Position numbers and translations under genes: made by a program. A stretch of 64,000 nucleotides of DNA from the NCBI GenBank assembly GCA_024234815.1, contig JACKNO010000002.1, positions 124,001 to 188,000 on the forward strand. Reading direction: 5' to 3'. Under the pieces are notes generated by a model. It made no database searches. It saw only the letters and a program-made list of their open reading frames with translations, and had not been told where the DNA came from. This document shows positions 16,795-25,472 of this stretch, in pieces (the stretch's first letter is position 1; the number at the start of each line of letters is the position of its first letter). The stretch is from Pseudomonadales bacterium. Its GTDB lineage: Bacteria; Pseudomonadota; Gammaproteobacteria; Pseudomonadales; Halieaceae.

Positions 16795-17671
16795 TTTCTG
16801 GAGCTACTGGATAATTATCCTGACCACGGTAACAATCGTGGGGATTACCTGGATTCTGTTTGCCAATCGCAAACGGGATTCCCGGGCCGACGTAAAGACC
16901 ACTGGCCACGAGTACGACGGCATCGAAGAGTTGGACAACCCGCTGCCGGCGTGGTGGTTTTATATGTTCGTCATCACCATTGTCTGGGGCATCGGCTACC
17001 TTATCGTCTATCCGGGTATGGGCAACTTCGCCGGCGTCATAGGCTGGACCCAGATCGGACAGTATGACCGCGAGGTCGCTAGTGCCGAAACCAAATACCG
17101 CGATATGCGCGACCGCTACCTGGCACTGCCGGTGGAAGAGATAGCCGCCGATCCAGCCGTGCGCAAGATGGGCATGCGGATGTTTGCCAACAACTGTGCC
17201 CAGTGCCACGGCGCAGACGCCAAGGGCAGGTATGGCTTCCCCAACCTGACCGACGACGACTGGATCTATGGCGGCGACCCGGCTGCCATCAAGACAACCA
17301 TCGAGAACGGACGCCAGGCGGCAATGCCAGCCTGGGGCAGCATCATCGGTGACAAGGGTGTCACGGATGTCACCCAGTACGTGCTCAGCCTTAACGGCAG
17401 GGATACCAACCCCGCCGAAGCCACCGCCGGCGAGACCGTATACCAGACCTATTGCGTGGCCTGCCATGGCGCCGACGGTCATGGCAATGTCGCCATGGGT
17501 GCACCGAACCTGACCAATGGCGTCTGGTTGTACGGGGGCAGCCAGGAGCAGATCGCGCAGACGGTTCGCGCCGGTCGCAACGGCGTTATGCCTGCCTTCA
17601 AGGATACCTTGAGCGAGGACAAGATCCACATTCTTACGGCGTATGTATACAGCCTCGACAAGCAGCAATAA
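16787..17671 (+). CDS. ccoP: cbb3 oxidase subunit III CcoP, di-heme cytochrome c
   Basis: Di-heme cytochrome c that accepts electrons from soluble cytochromes. The 294 residues contain two N-terminal membrane helices (about 3-25 and 56-77) and two heme motifs, CAQCH (C137, C140, H141) and CVACH (C223, C226, H227). The AAMPAWG and GVMPAFKD segments carry the axial methionines. The family segment between the helices is present (HEYDGIEELDNPLPAWW). Last gene of ccoNOQP; an 84-base gap with a strong hairpin separates it from ccoG. Confidence 0.97.
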   Translation: MASFWSYWIIILTTVTIVGITWILFANRKRDSRADVKTTGHEYDGIEELDNPLPAWWFYMFVITIVWGIGYLIVYPGMGNFAGVIGWTQIGQYDREVASAETKYRDMRDRYLALPVEEIAADPAVRKMGMRMFANNCAQCHGADAKGRYGFPNLTDDDWIYGGDPAAIKTTIENGRQAAMPAWGSIIGDKGVTDVTQYVLSLNGRDTNPAEATAGETVYQTYCVACHGADGHGNVAMGAPNLTNGVWLYGGSQEQIAQTVRAGRNGVMPAFKDTLSEDKIHILTAYVYSLDKQQ

Positions 17672-17690
17672 CCAGGCGTTAAAGAGACAC

Positions 17691-17730
17691 CCCGGGGGCC
17701 AGGGACGGCTCCCAATCCAGGGCTCCCGGG
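17691..17730 (+). other. Hairpin in the ccoP-ccoG intercistronic gap
   Basis: CCCGGGGGCC (17691-17700) pairs with GGCTCCCGGG (17721-17730) over ten bases, including one G-U pair. The 20-base loop holds a smaller GGGA-CGGC-TCCC stem (17702-17713). No T-run follows, so it is not a standard terminator. It could stabilise the upstream ccoNOQP message or set the ratio of oxidase to assembly factors. Confidence 0.5.
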
Positions 17731-17755
17731 CCCGCTCTACCACGGAACAGGACCC

Positions 17756-19165
17756 ATGTCTGACAAGGATCTGATTGATCTTCAGGAAATCGCGCCTGCG
17801 GAGGTCGGCGAGATCGACCTCTACCAGCGTCGGGAGAAAATCTATACCCGCAAGATAGAGGGCTTCTACCAACGGGTGCGCCTGTTCAGCGGCTGGCCCC
17901 TGCTGCTGGGTTACCTGTTACTGCCGTGGGCCAGTTGGGACGGCCGCCAGGCGGTGCTGTTTGACCTGCCCGCTCGAAAATTCCACATCCTGGGCCTGAC
18001 TTTCTGGCCACAGGACTTCCCCATGCTCGCCTTCATGCTGATGATAGCCGCGTTCGGCTTGTTCGCGGTGACCACCTTTGCCGGCCGGATCTGGTGCGGA
18101 TATACCTGCCCGCAAACGGTCTGGACCAGTATCTTCATGTGGCTTGAGCAAAAGACCGAGGGCAGTCGCAACCAGCGCATAAAACTGGACAAGGGGCCAT
18201 GGTCGGTCGAGAAAATCCTGAAAAAGACAGCGAAACACGGTTCGTGGCTTTTTGTCGGGCTGGTCACTGGCCTGACCTTCGTGGGCTATTTCTACCCGAT
18301 CCGGGAGTTGTTGCACGAGCTGGCAACCCTGACTGCGGGCAAGTGGCAACTGCTGTGGACCCTGTTTTTCACATTGGCGACCTATATCAACGCCGGCTGG
18401 ATGCGCGAGCAGGTCTGCAAATATATGTGTCCCTATGCCCGCTTCCAGTCTGTCATGTTCGACAAGGACACCCTGATTGTGTCCTACGATGCAAAACGCG
18501 GGGAACCGCGCGGGTCCCGCAAGCGCAGCCTCGACCACAAGGATCTCGACGTGGGTGATTGCGTGGCCTGCGAGCTCTGCGTACAGGTCTGCCCCACCGG
18601 CATCGATATACGCGATGGTCTGCAATACGAGTGCATAGGATGCGCCCTGTGCATCGACGCCTGTAATTCGGTAATGGATAAAATGGACTATCCAAGGGGG
18701 CTTATTCGCTACACCAGCGAGCACGAACTCAGCGGCGGCAAGACCCATTGGCTGAGGCCGCGTATCATCGGTTACGTGCTGGTTTTGTGCGTAATGATCA
18801 GTGTATTCTGGTACAACGTATATGCCCGCGTTCCCGTGGAGATGACGGCTATTCGCGATCGCACCCAACTGTACCTGGTCGCCGACGACGGCGCCATCGA
18901 GAACATCTACACACTGCAGCTTGCCAACATGGACAACAATCCGCACCAGTTCAAGATCAGCATAAGCGGCGTTGAAGGCGCCACCATCATCGGCGAAACC
19001 AGCCATCGACTGGACGGCGGCGAGGTACGCACCATCAGCCTGCGCGTACGCGCCGAACCCGGCGCGCTGACACTGCCGAGTACAGAACTTGATTTCACGG
19101 CAGTCTCACCCGATGCGCCATCCCTGAAGGCCACGGCTGAATCACGCTTCATGAAACCGTTATGA
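17756..19165 (+). CDS. ccoG: Cytochrome c oxidase accessory protein CcoG (FixG/RdxA)
   Basis: Membrane-bound ferredoxin-like protein needed for cbb3 assembly, thought to reduce Cu(II) for delivery to the oxidase. In its 469 residues there are membrane segments near 45-60, 88-110, 165-185, 200-215 and 340-358. Cysteine motifs include CGYTCPQTVW and CKYMCPYARFQ, plus two 4Fe-4S sets, CVACELCVQVCP and CIGCALCIDAC, at about residues 263-308. The C-terminal 110 residues form an Ig-like periplasmic domain. Family length is about 470. It overlaps ccoH by four bases. Confidence 0.96.
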   Translation: MSDKDLIDLQEIAPAEVGEIDLYQRREKIYTRKIEGFYQRVRLFSGWPLLLGYLLLPWASWDGRQAVLFDLPARKFHILGLTFWPQDFPMLAFMLMIAAFGLFAVTTFAGRIWCGYTCPQTVWTSIFMWLEQKTEGSRNQRIKLDKGPWSVEKILKKTAKHGSWLFVGLVTGLTFVGYFYPIRELLHELATLTAGKWQLLWTLFFTLATYINAGWMREQVCKYMCPYARFQSVMFDKDTLIVSYDAKRGEPRGSRKRSLDHKDLDVGDCVACELCVQVCPTGIDIRDGLQYECIGCALCIDACNSVMDKMDYPRGLIRYTSEHELSGGKTHWLRPRIIGYVLVLCVMISVFWYNVYARVPVEMTAIRDRTQLYLVADDGAIENIYTLQLANMDNNPHQFKISISGVEGATIIGETSHRLDGGEVRTISLRVRAEPGALTLPSTELDFTAVSPDAPSLKATAESRFMKPL

Positions 19166-19662
19166 CGAAACCAGGCCTGCCCGGTGGCGACACCGAACCC
19201 TGGTACCGGCAGTTCTGGCCCTGGTTCCTGATATTGCTGCCTGCCTGCGTGGTGGTTGCCAGCCTGTTCACCCTGTATATCGCCAACCGGGGTGCGGACG
19301 ACCTGGTGGTCGACGAGTACTACAAGGATGGTCTGGCAATCAACCGGCAACTGGAGAAAAAGCAGCGCAGCCAGGAGTTGGGTATCACGGCGCAGGTGCA
19401 GTTCACCGATGGCCATGTCACCGCGCGGGTAGCGGGACCGGTCGACGCCGCCAGTTTGCGACTGCTGCTGTCACATCCACTGGAGGCCGACCGGGACTTC
19501 GCCCTGGACCTGGCCAGGATCGCCCCCGGCATCTACCAGACGACCATGCCGTCCGCCGTCGCGCCGCGCTGGCACTGGACCCTGACGCTGGACCAGGCCG
19601 ATGGCTGGCGCCTGGACGGTGATATCGACCAGCACGATATTGGCAATGCCGCCATCGATTGA
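19162..19662 (+). CDS. ccoH: FixH/CcoH family cbb3 assembly protein
   Basis: A 166-residue membrane-anchored assembly factor that interacts with early cbb3 subcomplexes. The N-terminus has the PWYRQFWPWFLILLP motif leading into one membrane helix (about 18-40), followed by VVDEYYKDGLAINR, the FixH signature. The rest is a periplasmic beta domain. It overlaps ccoG by four bases at its start and ccoI by 17 bases at its end, as expected in ccoGHIS operons. Confidence 0.93.
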   Translation: MTKPGLPGGDTEPWYRQFWPWFLILLPACVVVASLFTLYIANRGADDLVVDEYYKDGLAINRQLEKKQRSQELGITAQVQFTDGHVTARVAGPVDAASLRLLLSHPLEADRDFALDLARIAPGIYQTTMPSAVAPRWHWTLTLDQADGWRLDGDIDQHDIGNAAID

Positions 19663-22087
19663 TGTCCCGGTCGCCGCGGATCCATTGCTTTGTTACCACT
19701 GCGGCGAGCCCGTTCCCGCCGGATGCGAGATGGGCGTTGTCATCGATGCGCAGCTGCGGCCCATGTGCTGCCCGGGCTGCCGTGCCGTCGCGGAGCTCAT
19801 CAACGCCAGCGGCCTGGCAAATTTCTACCAGCAGCGAACCGCCTACAATCAGCGCCCGCCCGAACAGGAGTTCGCCCCGCGGGAACAATACCGGGTATAT
19901 GACGACCCGGCACTGGCAGCGGGTTTTACCACGGAAGAAGCCAACGGCGAGATAACAGCGCAATTGCTGCTGGGTGGCATCTCCTGCGCTGCCTGCACCT
20001 GGCTTATAGAACAGACCATGGTTCGGGTACCCGGGGTCAGCAAGGCGCTGGTGAATCTGCAACAGGGTCGGCTGGACATCCGTTTCGATCCCGCCCGGGT
20101 TCCCCTGAGCGAGATTTTCAGCCGCGTCGACGCCCTGGGCTACCGGGTCAGGCCGTTTCACGCCAGCGCCGGACGCCAGCAGATGAAGGAGGAGTACCGG
20201 CTGGAACTGCGCCGGCTGGCGGTGGCTGGCCTGGGCATGATGCAGGTTGGCATGTTCGCTATTGCGCTGCACGCCGGGGACATCCAGGGTATCGAAAGCC
20301 AGTACCAGGGTTTATTGCGCTGGGTGAGCCTGCTGGTGGCGAGTTTCGTGGTCCTGTTCAGCGCGCGCCCGTTCTTTACAACCGCCTGGCGTCACCTGCG
20401 CCAGGGTGCGCTGGTCATGGATCTGCCGGTGGCGCTGGCAATCGGCCTGGCCTGGCTCGCCAGTGTCTGGGCCACGGCCTCCGGTAGCGGTCAGGTGTAT
20501 TTTGACTCGGTAGTCATGTTCACCTTCTTCCTGTTACTGGGCCGTTTCCTCGAACGCAGGGTGCGGCAGCGTTACTCCCTGACCTGGTTCGACGCCCAGG
20601 GCACGCTGCCCGATGCTGTATCGGTCAAACGCGCTGGGCGCTGGGCGCTGGAGCCGAGGGTACAACTGCAATCCGGCGATACGGTGCTGGTTCGCGCCGG
20701 CGATACGGTGCCCGCGGATGCCGAGGTGAGTGGCGGCAACAGCGCGGTGCGCGAAGACACGTTCAACGGTGAACCGCTGCCACGCAGCGTGACCGTCGGC
20801 GACGTCATTTACGCTGGCAGCGTCAATGTCGAGGGTGCGCTGGAAGCCAGGGTGCTGGGAAGTTATCTGGACAGCAGGCTGGCCGCCCTGCAACGCTCGG
20901 TAGAGCAGGCGCAGACCGAAAAACCCCGGCTGGCGCGGCTGGCTGACCGGATCGCCTCCTGGTTCGTCGGCGCCATTTTGCTGATCACCACCGCCACCGC
21001 GCTGGTATGGAGCCAGCTGGCCCCGGAGCAGGCGTTCTGGATCAGCCTTTCCGTCCTGGTCATCAGCTGTCCCTGCGCACTGGCATTGGCCACACCGGCA
21101 GCGCTCACCAGCGCCGCCAGCGCGCTGCGCGCCGGCGGCGTGATTGTGCGCGGCGAAAACGCCCTCGAGGCACTGGCCCGCGCCACCCACCTCATTTTTG
21201 ACAAGACAGGCACCCTCACCGAGGGCTCACTGGCCATCGCCCGGGTGCAACTCCTGGCCGACTTTTCCAGTGAACGCGTCCTGGCGATCGCCGCCGCGCT
21301 GCAACAATATTCAAACCACCCGGTTGCGCGGGCATTCAGCTCGATAGAGCCCGGCCCCGGTCTCGAAGACGTGGTTTACACCGTGGGAGCCGGCCTGGAA
21401 GCCCGGGATGGCGATCGCTGCTACAGGATCGGCAGTGAGCCTTTCTGTCGCAGCATGGCAGCCACCCTGCCCCCACCGCCTCCGGAACCGCTGTACTGGG
21501 TGGCGCTGTGCCGCGATGCCAGGCCGCTGGCCTGGATCGGGCTCAATGACCGGACCAGGCCCGAGGCGCAGGGGGTCATCGACCGCGCGAAGGCGGCCGG
21601 ACTACAGGTCGAACTGCTTACCGGGGACAGCTCGGCCCAGGGACCATTGCTGGCCCGGCACCTCGGGATCGACAGTGTCAGAAGCGGCCTGGAACCGCAG
21701 CAGAAGATGGATCGGGTGCGCGAGCTGCAGGAGGCGGGCTCGGTAGTGGCCATGGTGGGCGACGGTCTCAACGACGCCCCGGTTCTCGGCCTGGCGGATG
21801 CCTCCTTCGCGGTGGCGACTGCCTCGGACCTGGCCCGCACCCAGGCCGATTTCGTCCTGGTAGACGGCGACCTCCACAGCATCACCAACACCTGGTTCAA
21901 AGCACGCCAATGCCGGAGAATTATAGTGCAAAATTTTGCATGGGCTCTCGGCTACAACGCTTTTGCCATTCCGCTGGCAGCCCTGGGCTATGTGCCCCCC
22001 TGGGCCGCGGCTATCGGAATGTCGCTGAGTTCGCTGCTGGTAGTCGCTAATTCCCTGCGGTTAAATGGCAAGCCCCAAGTCCAGTGA
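19646..22087 (+). CDS. ccoI: Cu+-exporting P1B-type ATPase CcoI (FixI)
   Basis: Heavy-metal P-type ATPase that moves copper across the inner membrane for CuB assembly. The ATG at 19646 gives 813 residues. The N-terminus has a cysteine-containing segment CYHCGEPVP and an HMA-type metal site GISCAACTW (C-x-x-C). The catalytic core shows SCPCALAL (transmembrane CPC), DKTGTLTEG (phosphorylated Asp) and MVGDGLNDAPVLG. The extra N-terminal zinc-finger-like CxxC...CCPGC is typical of CcoI rather than CopA. An in-frame GTG or ATG at 19601 would deepen the overlap with ccoH. A copper-detoxification role is unlikely because of the cco context. Confidence 0.95.
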   Translation: MPPSIDVPVAADPLLCYHCGEPVPAGCEMGVVIDAQLRPMCCPGCRAVAELINASGLANFYQQRTAYNQRPPEQEFAPREQYRVYDDPALAAGFTTEEANGEITAQLLLGGISCAACTWLIEQTMVRVPGVSKALVNLQQGRLDIRFDPARVPLSEIFSRVDALGYRVRPFHASAGRQQMKEEYRLELRRLAVAGLGMMQVGMFAIALHAGDIQGIESQYQGLLRWVSLLVASFVVLFSARPFFTTAWRHLRQGALVMDLPVALAIGLAWLASVWATASGSGQVYFDSVVMFTFFLLLGRFLERRVRQRYSLTWFDAQGTLPDAVSVKRAGRWALEPRVQLQSGDTVLVRAGDTVPADAEVSGGNSAVREDTFNGEPLPRSVTVGDVIYAGSVNVEGALEARVLGSYLDSRLAALQRSVEQAQTEKPRLARLADRIASWFVGAILLITTATALVWSQLAPEQAFWISLSVLVISCPCALALATPAALTSAASALRAGGVIVRGENALEALARATHLIFDKTGTLTEGSLAIARVQLLADFSSERVLAIAAALQQYSNHPVARAFSSIEPGPGLEDVVYTVGAGLEARDGDRCYRIGSEPFCRSMAATLPPPPPEPLYWVALCRDARPLAWIGLNDRTRPEAQGVIDRAKAAGLQVELLTGDSSAQGPLLARHLGIDSVRSGLEPQQKMDRVRELQEAGSVVAMVGDGLNDAPVLGLADASFAVATASDLARTQADFVLVDGDLHSITNTWFKARQCRRIIVQNFAWALGYNAFAIPLAALGYVPPWAAAIGMSLSSLLVVANSLRLNGKPQVQ

Positions 22088-22096
22088 GCCGCTGTC

Positions 22097-22294
22097 ATGG
22101 ATAGTCTCTACCTGCTGATACCAATCGCCCTGCTGTTTTGCGCCATCGGCATCAAGCTGTTGCTGTGGGCCATCGACAGCGGACAGTACGATGACCTGGA
22201 CAAGGAGGCGTGGAAAATCCTGGCTGATGATGAGCCTGTACCGCCGACAGCGGGCCCGGAGCAGTCGGAGTCGGCGAAAGGGGAAAAACCATGA
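22097..22294 (+). CDS. ccoS: cbb3-type oxidase assembly protein CcoS
   Basis: A 65-residue protein with one N-terminal membrane helix (MDSLYLLIPIALLFCAIGI) followed by FLW-type WAIDSGQYDDLDKEAW, the CcoS signature. CcoS is required to insert heme b and copper into CcoN. It starts nine bases after ccoI and its TGA overlaps the following ATG by four bases (ATGA). Confidence 0.95.
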   Translation: MDSLYLLIPIALLFCAIGIKLLLWAIDSGQYDDLDKEAWKILADDEPVPPTAGPEQSESAKGEKP

Positions 22295-23007
22295 CTGAGC
22301 TGGGCTATGCCAGCGCACTGGGGCTGGGACTGGCGGGCGCCGGGCATTGCCTGGGTATGTGCGGAGGTATCGCCGCGGCGCTGAGCCTCGGCGGTTCCGG
22401 CTCCCCGACGATTACGCTGGCCTACCACGCGGGCCGTATCAGCAGTTACACCCTGCTGGGCGGAGCGCTGGGCTATGCGGCTGGCAGCATCGATATCGCC
22501 GCCTGGACCGTGGGCCTGCGCTACCTGGCGGGCTTTATGCTGGTCGGCATGGGTTTGTATATAGCGGATTGGTGGCGTGGCATGGCCCTGCTGGAGAGAG
22601 CCGGCGCCCGCCTGTGGCGGCCGGTACAGCGCCTGTCGTCGCGCTGGTTGCCCGTGCGCCACTGGCCCCAGGGTTTCGCCCTCGGGCTATGCTGGGGCCT
22701 GATGCCCTGCGGACTGATCTACAGCAGCCTGGCCTGGGCCGCCACCGCCCAGCATGCCCCGACCTCAGCCCTTATGATGTTCCTGTTCGGCCTGGGTACC
22801 CTACCGGCAATGCTCGCTACCAGCCTGGGCGCCCAGGGCCTGCAGGCCTTTCTCAAAAAGCGCGGTCTCAAACTGCTGATAGCGGTGTTGCTGGTCGTGT
22901 CCGGAGCCTGGACACTCTATATCACCGCCGCCCACAGCGGCCACTCCAGCCATGGCGGCGCGACTTCCTCCCAGCCCATGGAGGACCATTCCCACATGCA
23001 CCATTAG
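22291..23007 (+). CDS. SafE/UreH-like (TauE superfamily) membrane protein with His-rich tail
   Basis: A 238-residue integral membrane protein with about six helices. It carries the two half-site motifs GAGHCLGMCGG (near 16-26) and GLCWGLMPCGLIYSS (near 133-147). This Cys/His-containing pair is typical of the TauE/SafE family members that close ccoGHIS operons. The C-terminus is rich in histidine and methionine (HSGHSSHGG, MEDHSHMHH), which suggests copper binding. It overlaps ccoS by four bases, so it belongs to the same unit. The likely role is copper handling for cbb3 maturation (inference); sulfite export is improbable here. Confidence 0.85.
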   Translation: MTELGYASALGLGLAGAGHCLGMCGGIAAALSLGGSGSPTITLAYHAGRISSYTLLGGALGYAAGSIDIAAWTVGLRYLAGFMLVGMGLYIADWWRGMALLERAGARLWRPVQRLSSRWLPVRHWPQGFALGLCWGLMPCGLIYSSLAWAATAQHAPTSALMMFLFGLGTLPAMLATSLGAQGLQAFLKKRGLKLLIAVLLVVSGAWTLYITAAHSGHSSHGGATSSQPMEDHSHMHH

Positions 23008-23046
23008 CCGCGCCACATAAACCGCTACCACGCTGCCGGACTAACC

Positions 23047-23078
23047 AAAAAAAAGCCCCGCTAGGAAACTAACGGGGC
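23047..23078 (-). terminator. Intrinsic terminator of ompW
   Basis: On the minus strand GCCCCGTTAG pairs with CTAGCGGGGC around a TTTC loop, apart from one T-G pair, and is followed by eight T residues. It lies 40 bases after the ompW stop. On the plus strand the downstream side lacks a T-run, so it would serve the cco operon poorly. Confidence 0.88.
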
Positions 23079-23118
23079 GAGGCGCCACATGACCGCAGGT
23101 GAGTCGGTCACACGGGAT

Positions 23119-23799
23119 TTAGAACCGGTGGGCAATACCCACGTGGTATACGAAAGGATCGATCTGGGTCTTGAACCTGACATCCCCCACGTCGGTATTC
23201 ACCGTGGCATTGGTCTCGATGTCTATGTACCAGACCTCCAGGCTGATGGCCCAGTTCTTGGCAAATGGAATGTCTACACCCGCCTGGGCCGAGAGACCGA
23301 AGGAATCATCGAGATCCAGGTTTGTCTGGGTAGCACCCAGGATCGAGTTGAGCGTGTTGTCCAGTTGCTTGTCGGTATCCTCGTCAAAGAAAATCGTGTA
23401 GTTGACGCCCATGCCCAGGAAGGGCTGCCAGCCATCCTTGCCACCGCGCGGATACCACTGGGCACTCAGGGTGGGCGGCAGCTGCTTGGTAGAACCGGCA
23501 TTCAGGTTTACGCCCTGGCCGTTCAAGGTGATGTTGTGCTCAAAGGGGGTGGCGGCCAGCAGTTCGATACCTACTTTGTCCGTGACCATATACATTGGAA
23601 TAATGCCGAACTGTGTGTCGTCATCGACCTCGGTATGCAGTGGCGGCACACCCGGCAGGTTTATGTCATTGCTGTCGGAATCGGGGTCGACGTTGACCGC
23701 ACCGAGACGAAGCACGAAATCGCCTTTTTGATACGCCTGGGCTAACATGCTGCCGCTCGCGAGAGCTGCTACCAGCGCAATCGATAACGCTTTTTTCAT
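23119..23799 (-). CDS. ompW: OmpW family outer-membrane beta-barrel protein
   Basis: Small eight-strand outer-membrane porin of 226 residues. It has a signal peptide of about 22 residues (MKKALSIALVAALASGSMLA, cut after AQA), then YQKGDFVLRLGAVNVDP, the classical OmpW opening. ATPFEHNI, LSAQWYPRG and the C-terminal VYHVGIAHRF ending in Phe for BAM recognition are also present. OmpW lets small hydrophobic compounds cross the outer membrane and is FNR-controlled in E. coli. Here an exact FNR consensus box lies 84 bases upstream of the start and a strong terminator follows. Confidence 0.95.
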   Translation of the reverse strand: MKKALSIALVAALASGSMLAQAYQKGDFVLRLGAVNVDPDSDSNDINLPGVPPLHTEVDDDTQFGIIPMYMVTDKVGIELLAATPFEHNITLNGQGVNLNAGSTKQLPPTLSAQWYPRGGKDGWQPFLGMGVNYTIFFDEDTDKQLDNTLNSILGATQTNLDLDDSFGLSAQAGVDIPFAKNWAISLEVWYIDIETNATVNTDVGDVRFKTQIDPFVYHVGIAHRF

Positions 23800-23854
23800 T
23801 ACATCACTCCTGTATTGGGTAAGAGACCGAACCGCCCTTTACCATCTGGGAGAC

Positions 23855-23860
23855 ATAGTA
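23855..23860 (-). promoter_or_regulatory. -10 element of the ompW promoter
   Basis: On the minus strand the hexamer reads TACTAT and is centred exactly 32 bp downstream of the FNR box centre. That is the class II arrangement (box at -41.5), with transcription starting near 23848. Confidence 0.62.
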
Positions 23861-23882
23861 TTGGCGGCGGTGGCAGCGTACC

Positions 23883-23896
23883 TTGATGTCAATCAA
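23883..23896. promoter_or_regulatory. FNR consensus operator upstream of ompW
   Basis: TTGATGTCAATCAA is an exact match to the FNR consensus TTGAT-N4-ATCAA, centred at 23889.5. Combined with the TACTAT hexamer at the proper distance, it predicts FNR activation of ompW at low oxygen. Confidence 0.82.
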
Positions 23897-24027
23897 GATC
23901 AAGTGAGGTCAACGGAATCCAACCGGGTACTTTTACACATACAGTAAAGTTGCCGGCTACTCGAAATGACGCTAGCGAAGCGCGCCGGCTGGAGCGGGCC
24001 ACGGCCAGCTACGGCGATGGTAGCGCC

Positions 24028-24711
24028 TTATTCCCACGGGTACTCGAGGTTGCGGCCGCAGCCCTGGAACATCTCCCCGTTGAGCGTCACCCGCACCGCG
24101 CTGGGGTAGACCTCATCCGCCATGGTGTCGGCACAAGGCTGTTCCACGACTTCCACCCGTAGATCTGCAGATTCGGTAATAGCGTGCCAGCTGCGGACAT
24201 CTCCCTGCGCCTGTGCTCCCGGGTCTGGAGTGGCGACCCGCTGCATGCCGTAATCGCCAACAAACAGCAGTTGACGCCCATCCTGGATTTCGAGGGACCA
24301 GCCGGGTTCATTGCCGACGGCGCGAAAATCCACACCGCGGCGGCGCGCATCCTCCCAGGGCACCCGCTGGGGCATCTGCGCGCAGTTGAAATACTGCTGG
24401 CTGCCGACAGTGAGCATCGCCTCATCACCTTTGCTCCAGAATTCAATATCCTCTTCCTGGTATTTGGAGCCGGACGCGCTGCGCACCTGTGGCAGCACCA
24501 CATAGCGATCCGGCAGCCAGATCGCCATTTCACCGGGACCCAGGCGCGCGATAAATTCGAAGCCATTGCAGTCGTACACCATAGTTCTGGCGGACGGTTG
24601 CGGGTCCGGCTTGAAGCCCGAACCGGACTCCGATGCCACCACCCCTTGGCCGGAGCAGCCCACAAGCAGCGCACACAGGCAGACTGGAAGAACCTTGCCG
24701 AGCTTTGTCAT
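24028..24711 (-). CDS. Lipoprotein with MliC-like and COG3650-like domains
   Basis: A 227-residue lipoprotein with a signal ending in LLVGC (lipobox Cys at about residue 16). Residues about 45-112 form an MliC-type C-type-lysozyme-inhibitor fold (YDCNGFEFIARLGPGEM... QQYFNC, flanking cysteines). Residues about 125-225 resemble the COG3650 family (FRAVGNEPGWSLEI, CADTMADEVYPSAV, GCGRNL). It is probably outer-membrane anchored and may protect peptidoglycan from host or predator lysozyme. The ATG at 24711 is chosen because upstream codons precede the signal peptide. Downstream of the TauE-like gene on the same strand. Confidence 0.82.
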   Translation of the reverse strand: MTKLGKVLPVCLCALLVGCSGQGVVASESGSGFKPDPQPSARTMVYDCNGFEFIARLGPGEMAIWLPDRYVVLPQVRSASGSKYQEEDIEFWSKGDEAMLTVGSQQYFNCAQMPQRVPWEDARRRGVDFRAVGNEPGWSLEIQDGRQLLFVGDYGMQRVATPDPGAQAQGDVRSWHAITESADLRVEVVEQPCADTMADEVYPSAVRVTLNGEMFQGCGRNLEYPWE

Positions 24712-24758
24712 TTTTATCGATTCCCTGCGTCCTGGAGCCGGTACCGTGACCGGACGCC

Positions 24759-25472
24759 CTACAACATCACCAGCGCTATCATGCGCAATGCAAGCAGCGT
24801 GACCAGCACTCGAAACCATTTATGGAAGTTCCTTTGTGGCAACAAAGGCCGCAAGCGGGTCCCCACCCAGGAGCCAATGATACCTGCAAGCACCATGCCC
24901 GCAACCAGCCGCCACCAGGGGGCGTAACTGAAGCCGATCGCAAAATACGCAAAAACCCTGAGAGCATGGTTCAGTGTCATGTACACCGCCGTGTTCACCA
25001 CCAGCCAGTCGCGCTCGCTGGAGCGCTGCAAAAGCACGGCGGCGCCGAGTGGGCCGGTGGCGCCAGCGAGCATGCCCAGCCCGGTCTGGCAGAATCCCAG
25101 CACTGCCAGGGCCAACTGGCCGCCGCCTCGCAGCACGGGTAATGGCAGCCAGGTAAACACCAGAATCAGTACGCCGATATAGGCGGGCAGCAGGTGCAAA
25201 TCGAGATCCTGGTAGATTTCCGCACCCAGCCAGCCACCCAGTAAAGCGCCGGCCGTAAACGCCGGCACGATACTCAGGTCAATGGAGCGCCAGCCGAAGG
25301 CCGCCCGCGACAGGTTGCTTGCCAACTGGGTAAGCGCGTGCAGGGGCAGGATCGCAGCCGCCGGGACCAGTCCCGGCATCAGGGTCAACAGCAGTACGCC
25401 ACCGCCCATGCCGATTACCGCGGTGAGGCAGGAGGTCATGAATACAATTGGCAGCAGGGCCAGTTCCGACAC
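24759..25472 (-). CDS. TauE/SafE-family membrane permease
   Basis: A 237-residue polytopic membrane protein with about eight hydrophobic helices. The GMGGGVLLLTLMPGLVP segment (about 21-37) and the repeat-like GAAVLLQRS, LNHALRVFAYFAIGF in the second half are typical of TauE/SafE transporters, which move sulfite, sulfonates or organic anions. No neighbouring sulfur genes point to the substrate. The lipoprotein gene follows 47 bases downstream, so the two may be co-transcribed. Confidence 0.8.
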   Translation of the reverse strand: MSELALLPIVFMTSCLTAVIGMGGGVLLLTLMPGLVPAAAILPLHALTQLASNLSRAAFGWRSIDLSIVPAFTAGALLGGWLGAEIYQDLDLHLLPAYIGVLILVFTWLPLPVLRGGGQLALAVLGFCQTGLGMLAGATGPLGAAVLLQRSSERDWLVVNTAVYMTLNHALRVFAYFAIGFSYAPWWRLVAGMVLAGIIGSWVGTRLRPLLPQRNFHKWFRVLVTLLALRMIALVML

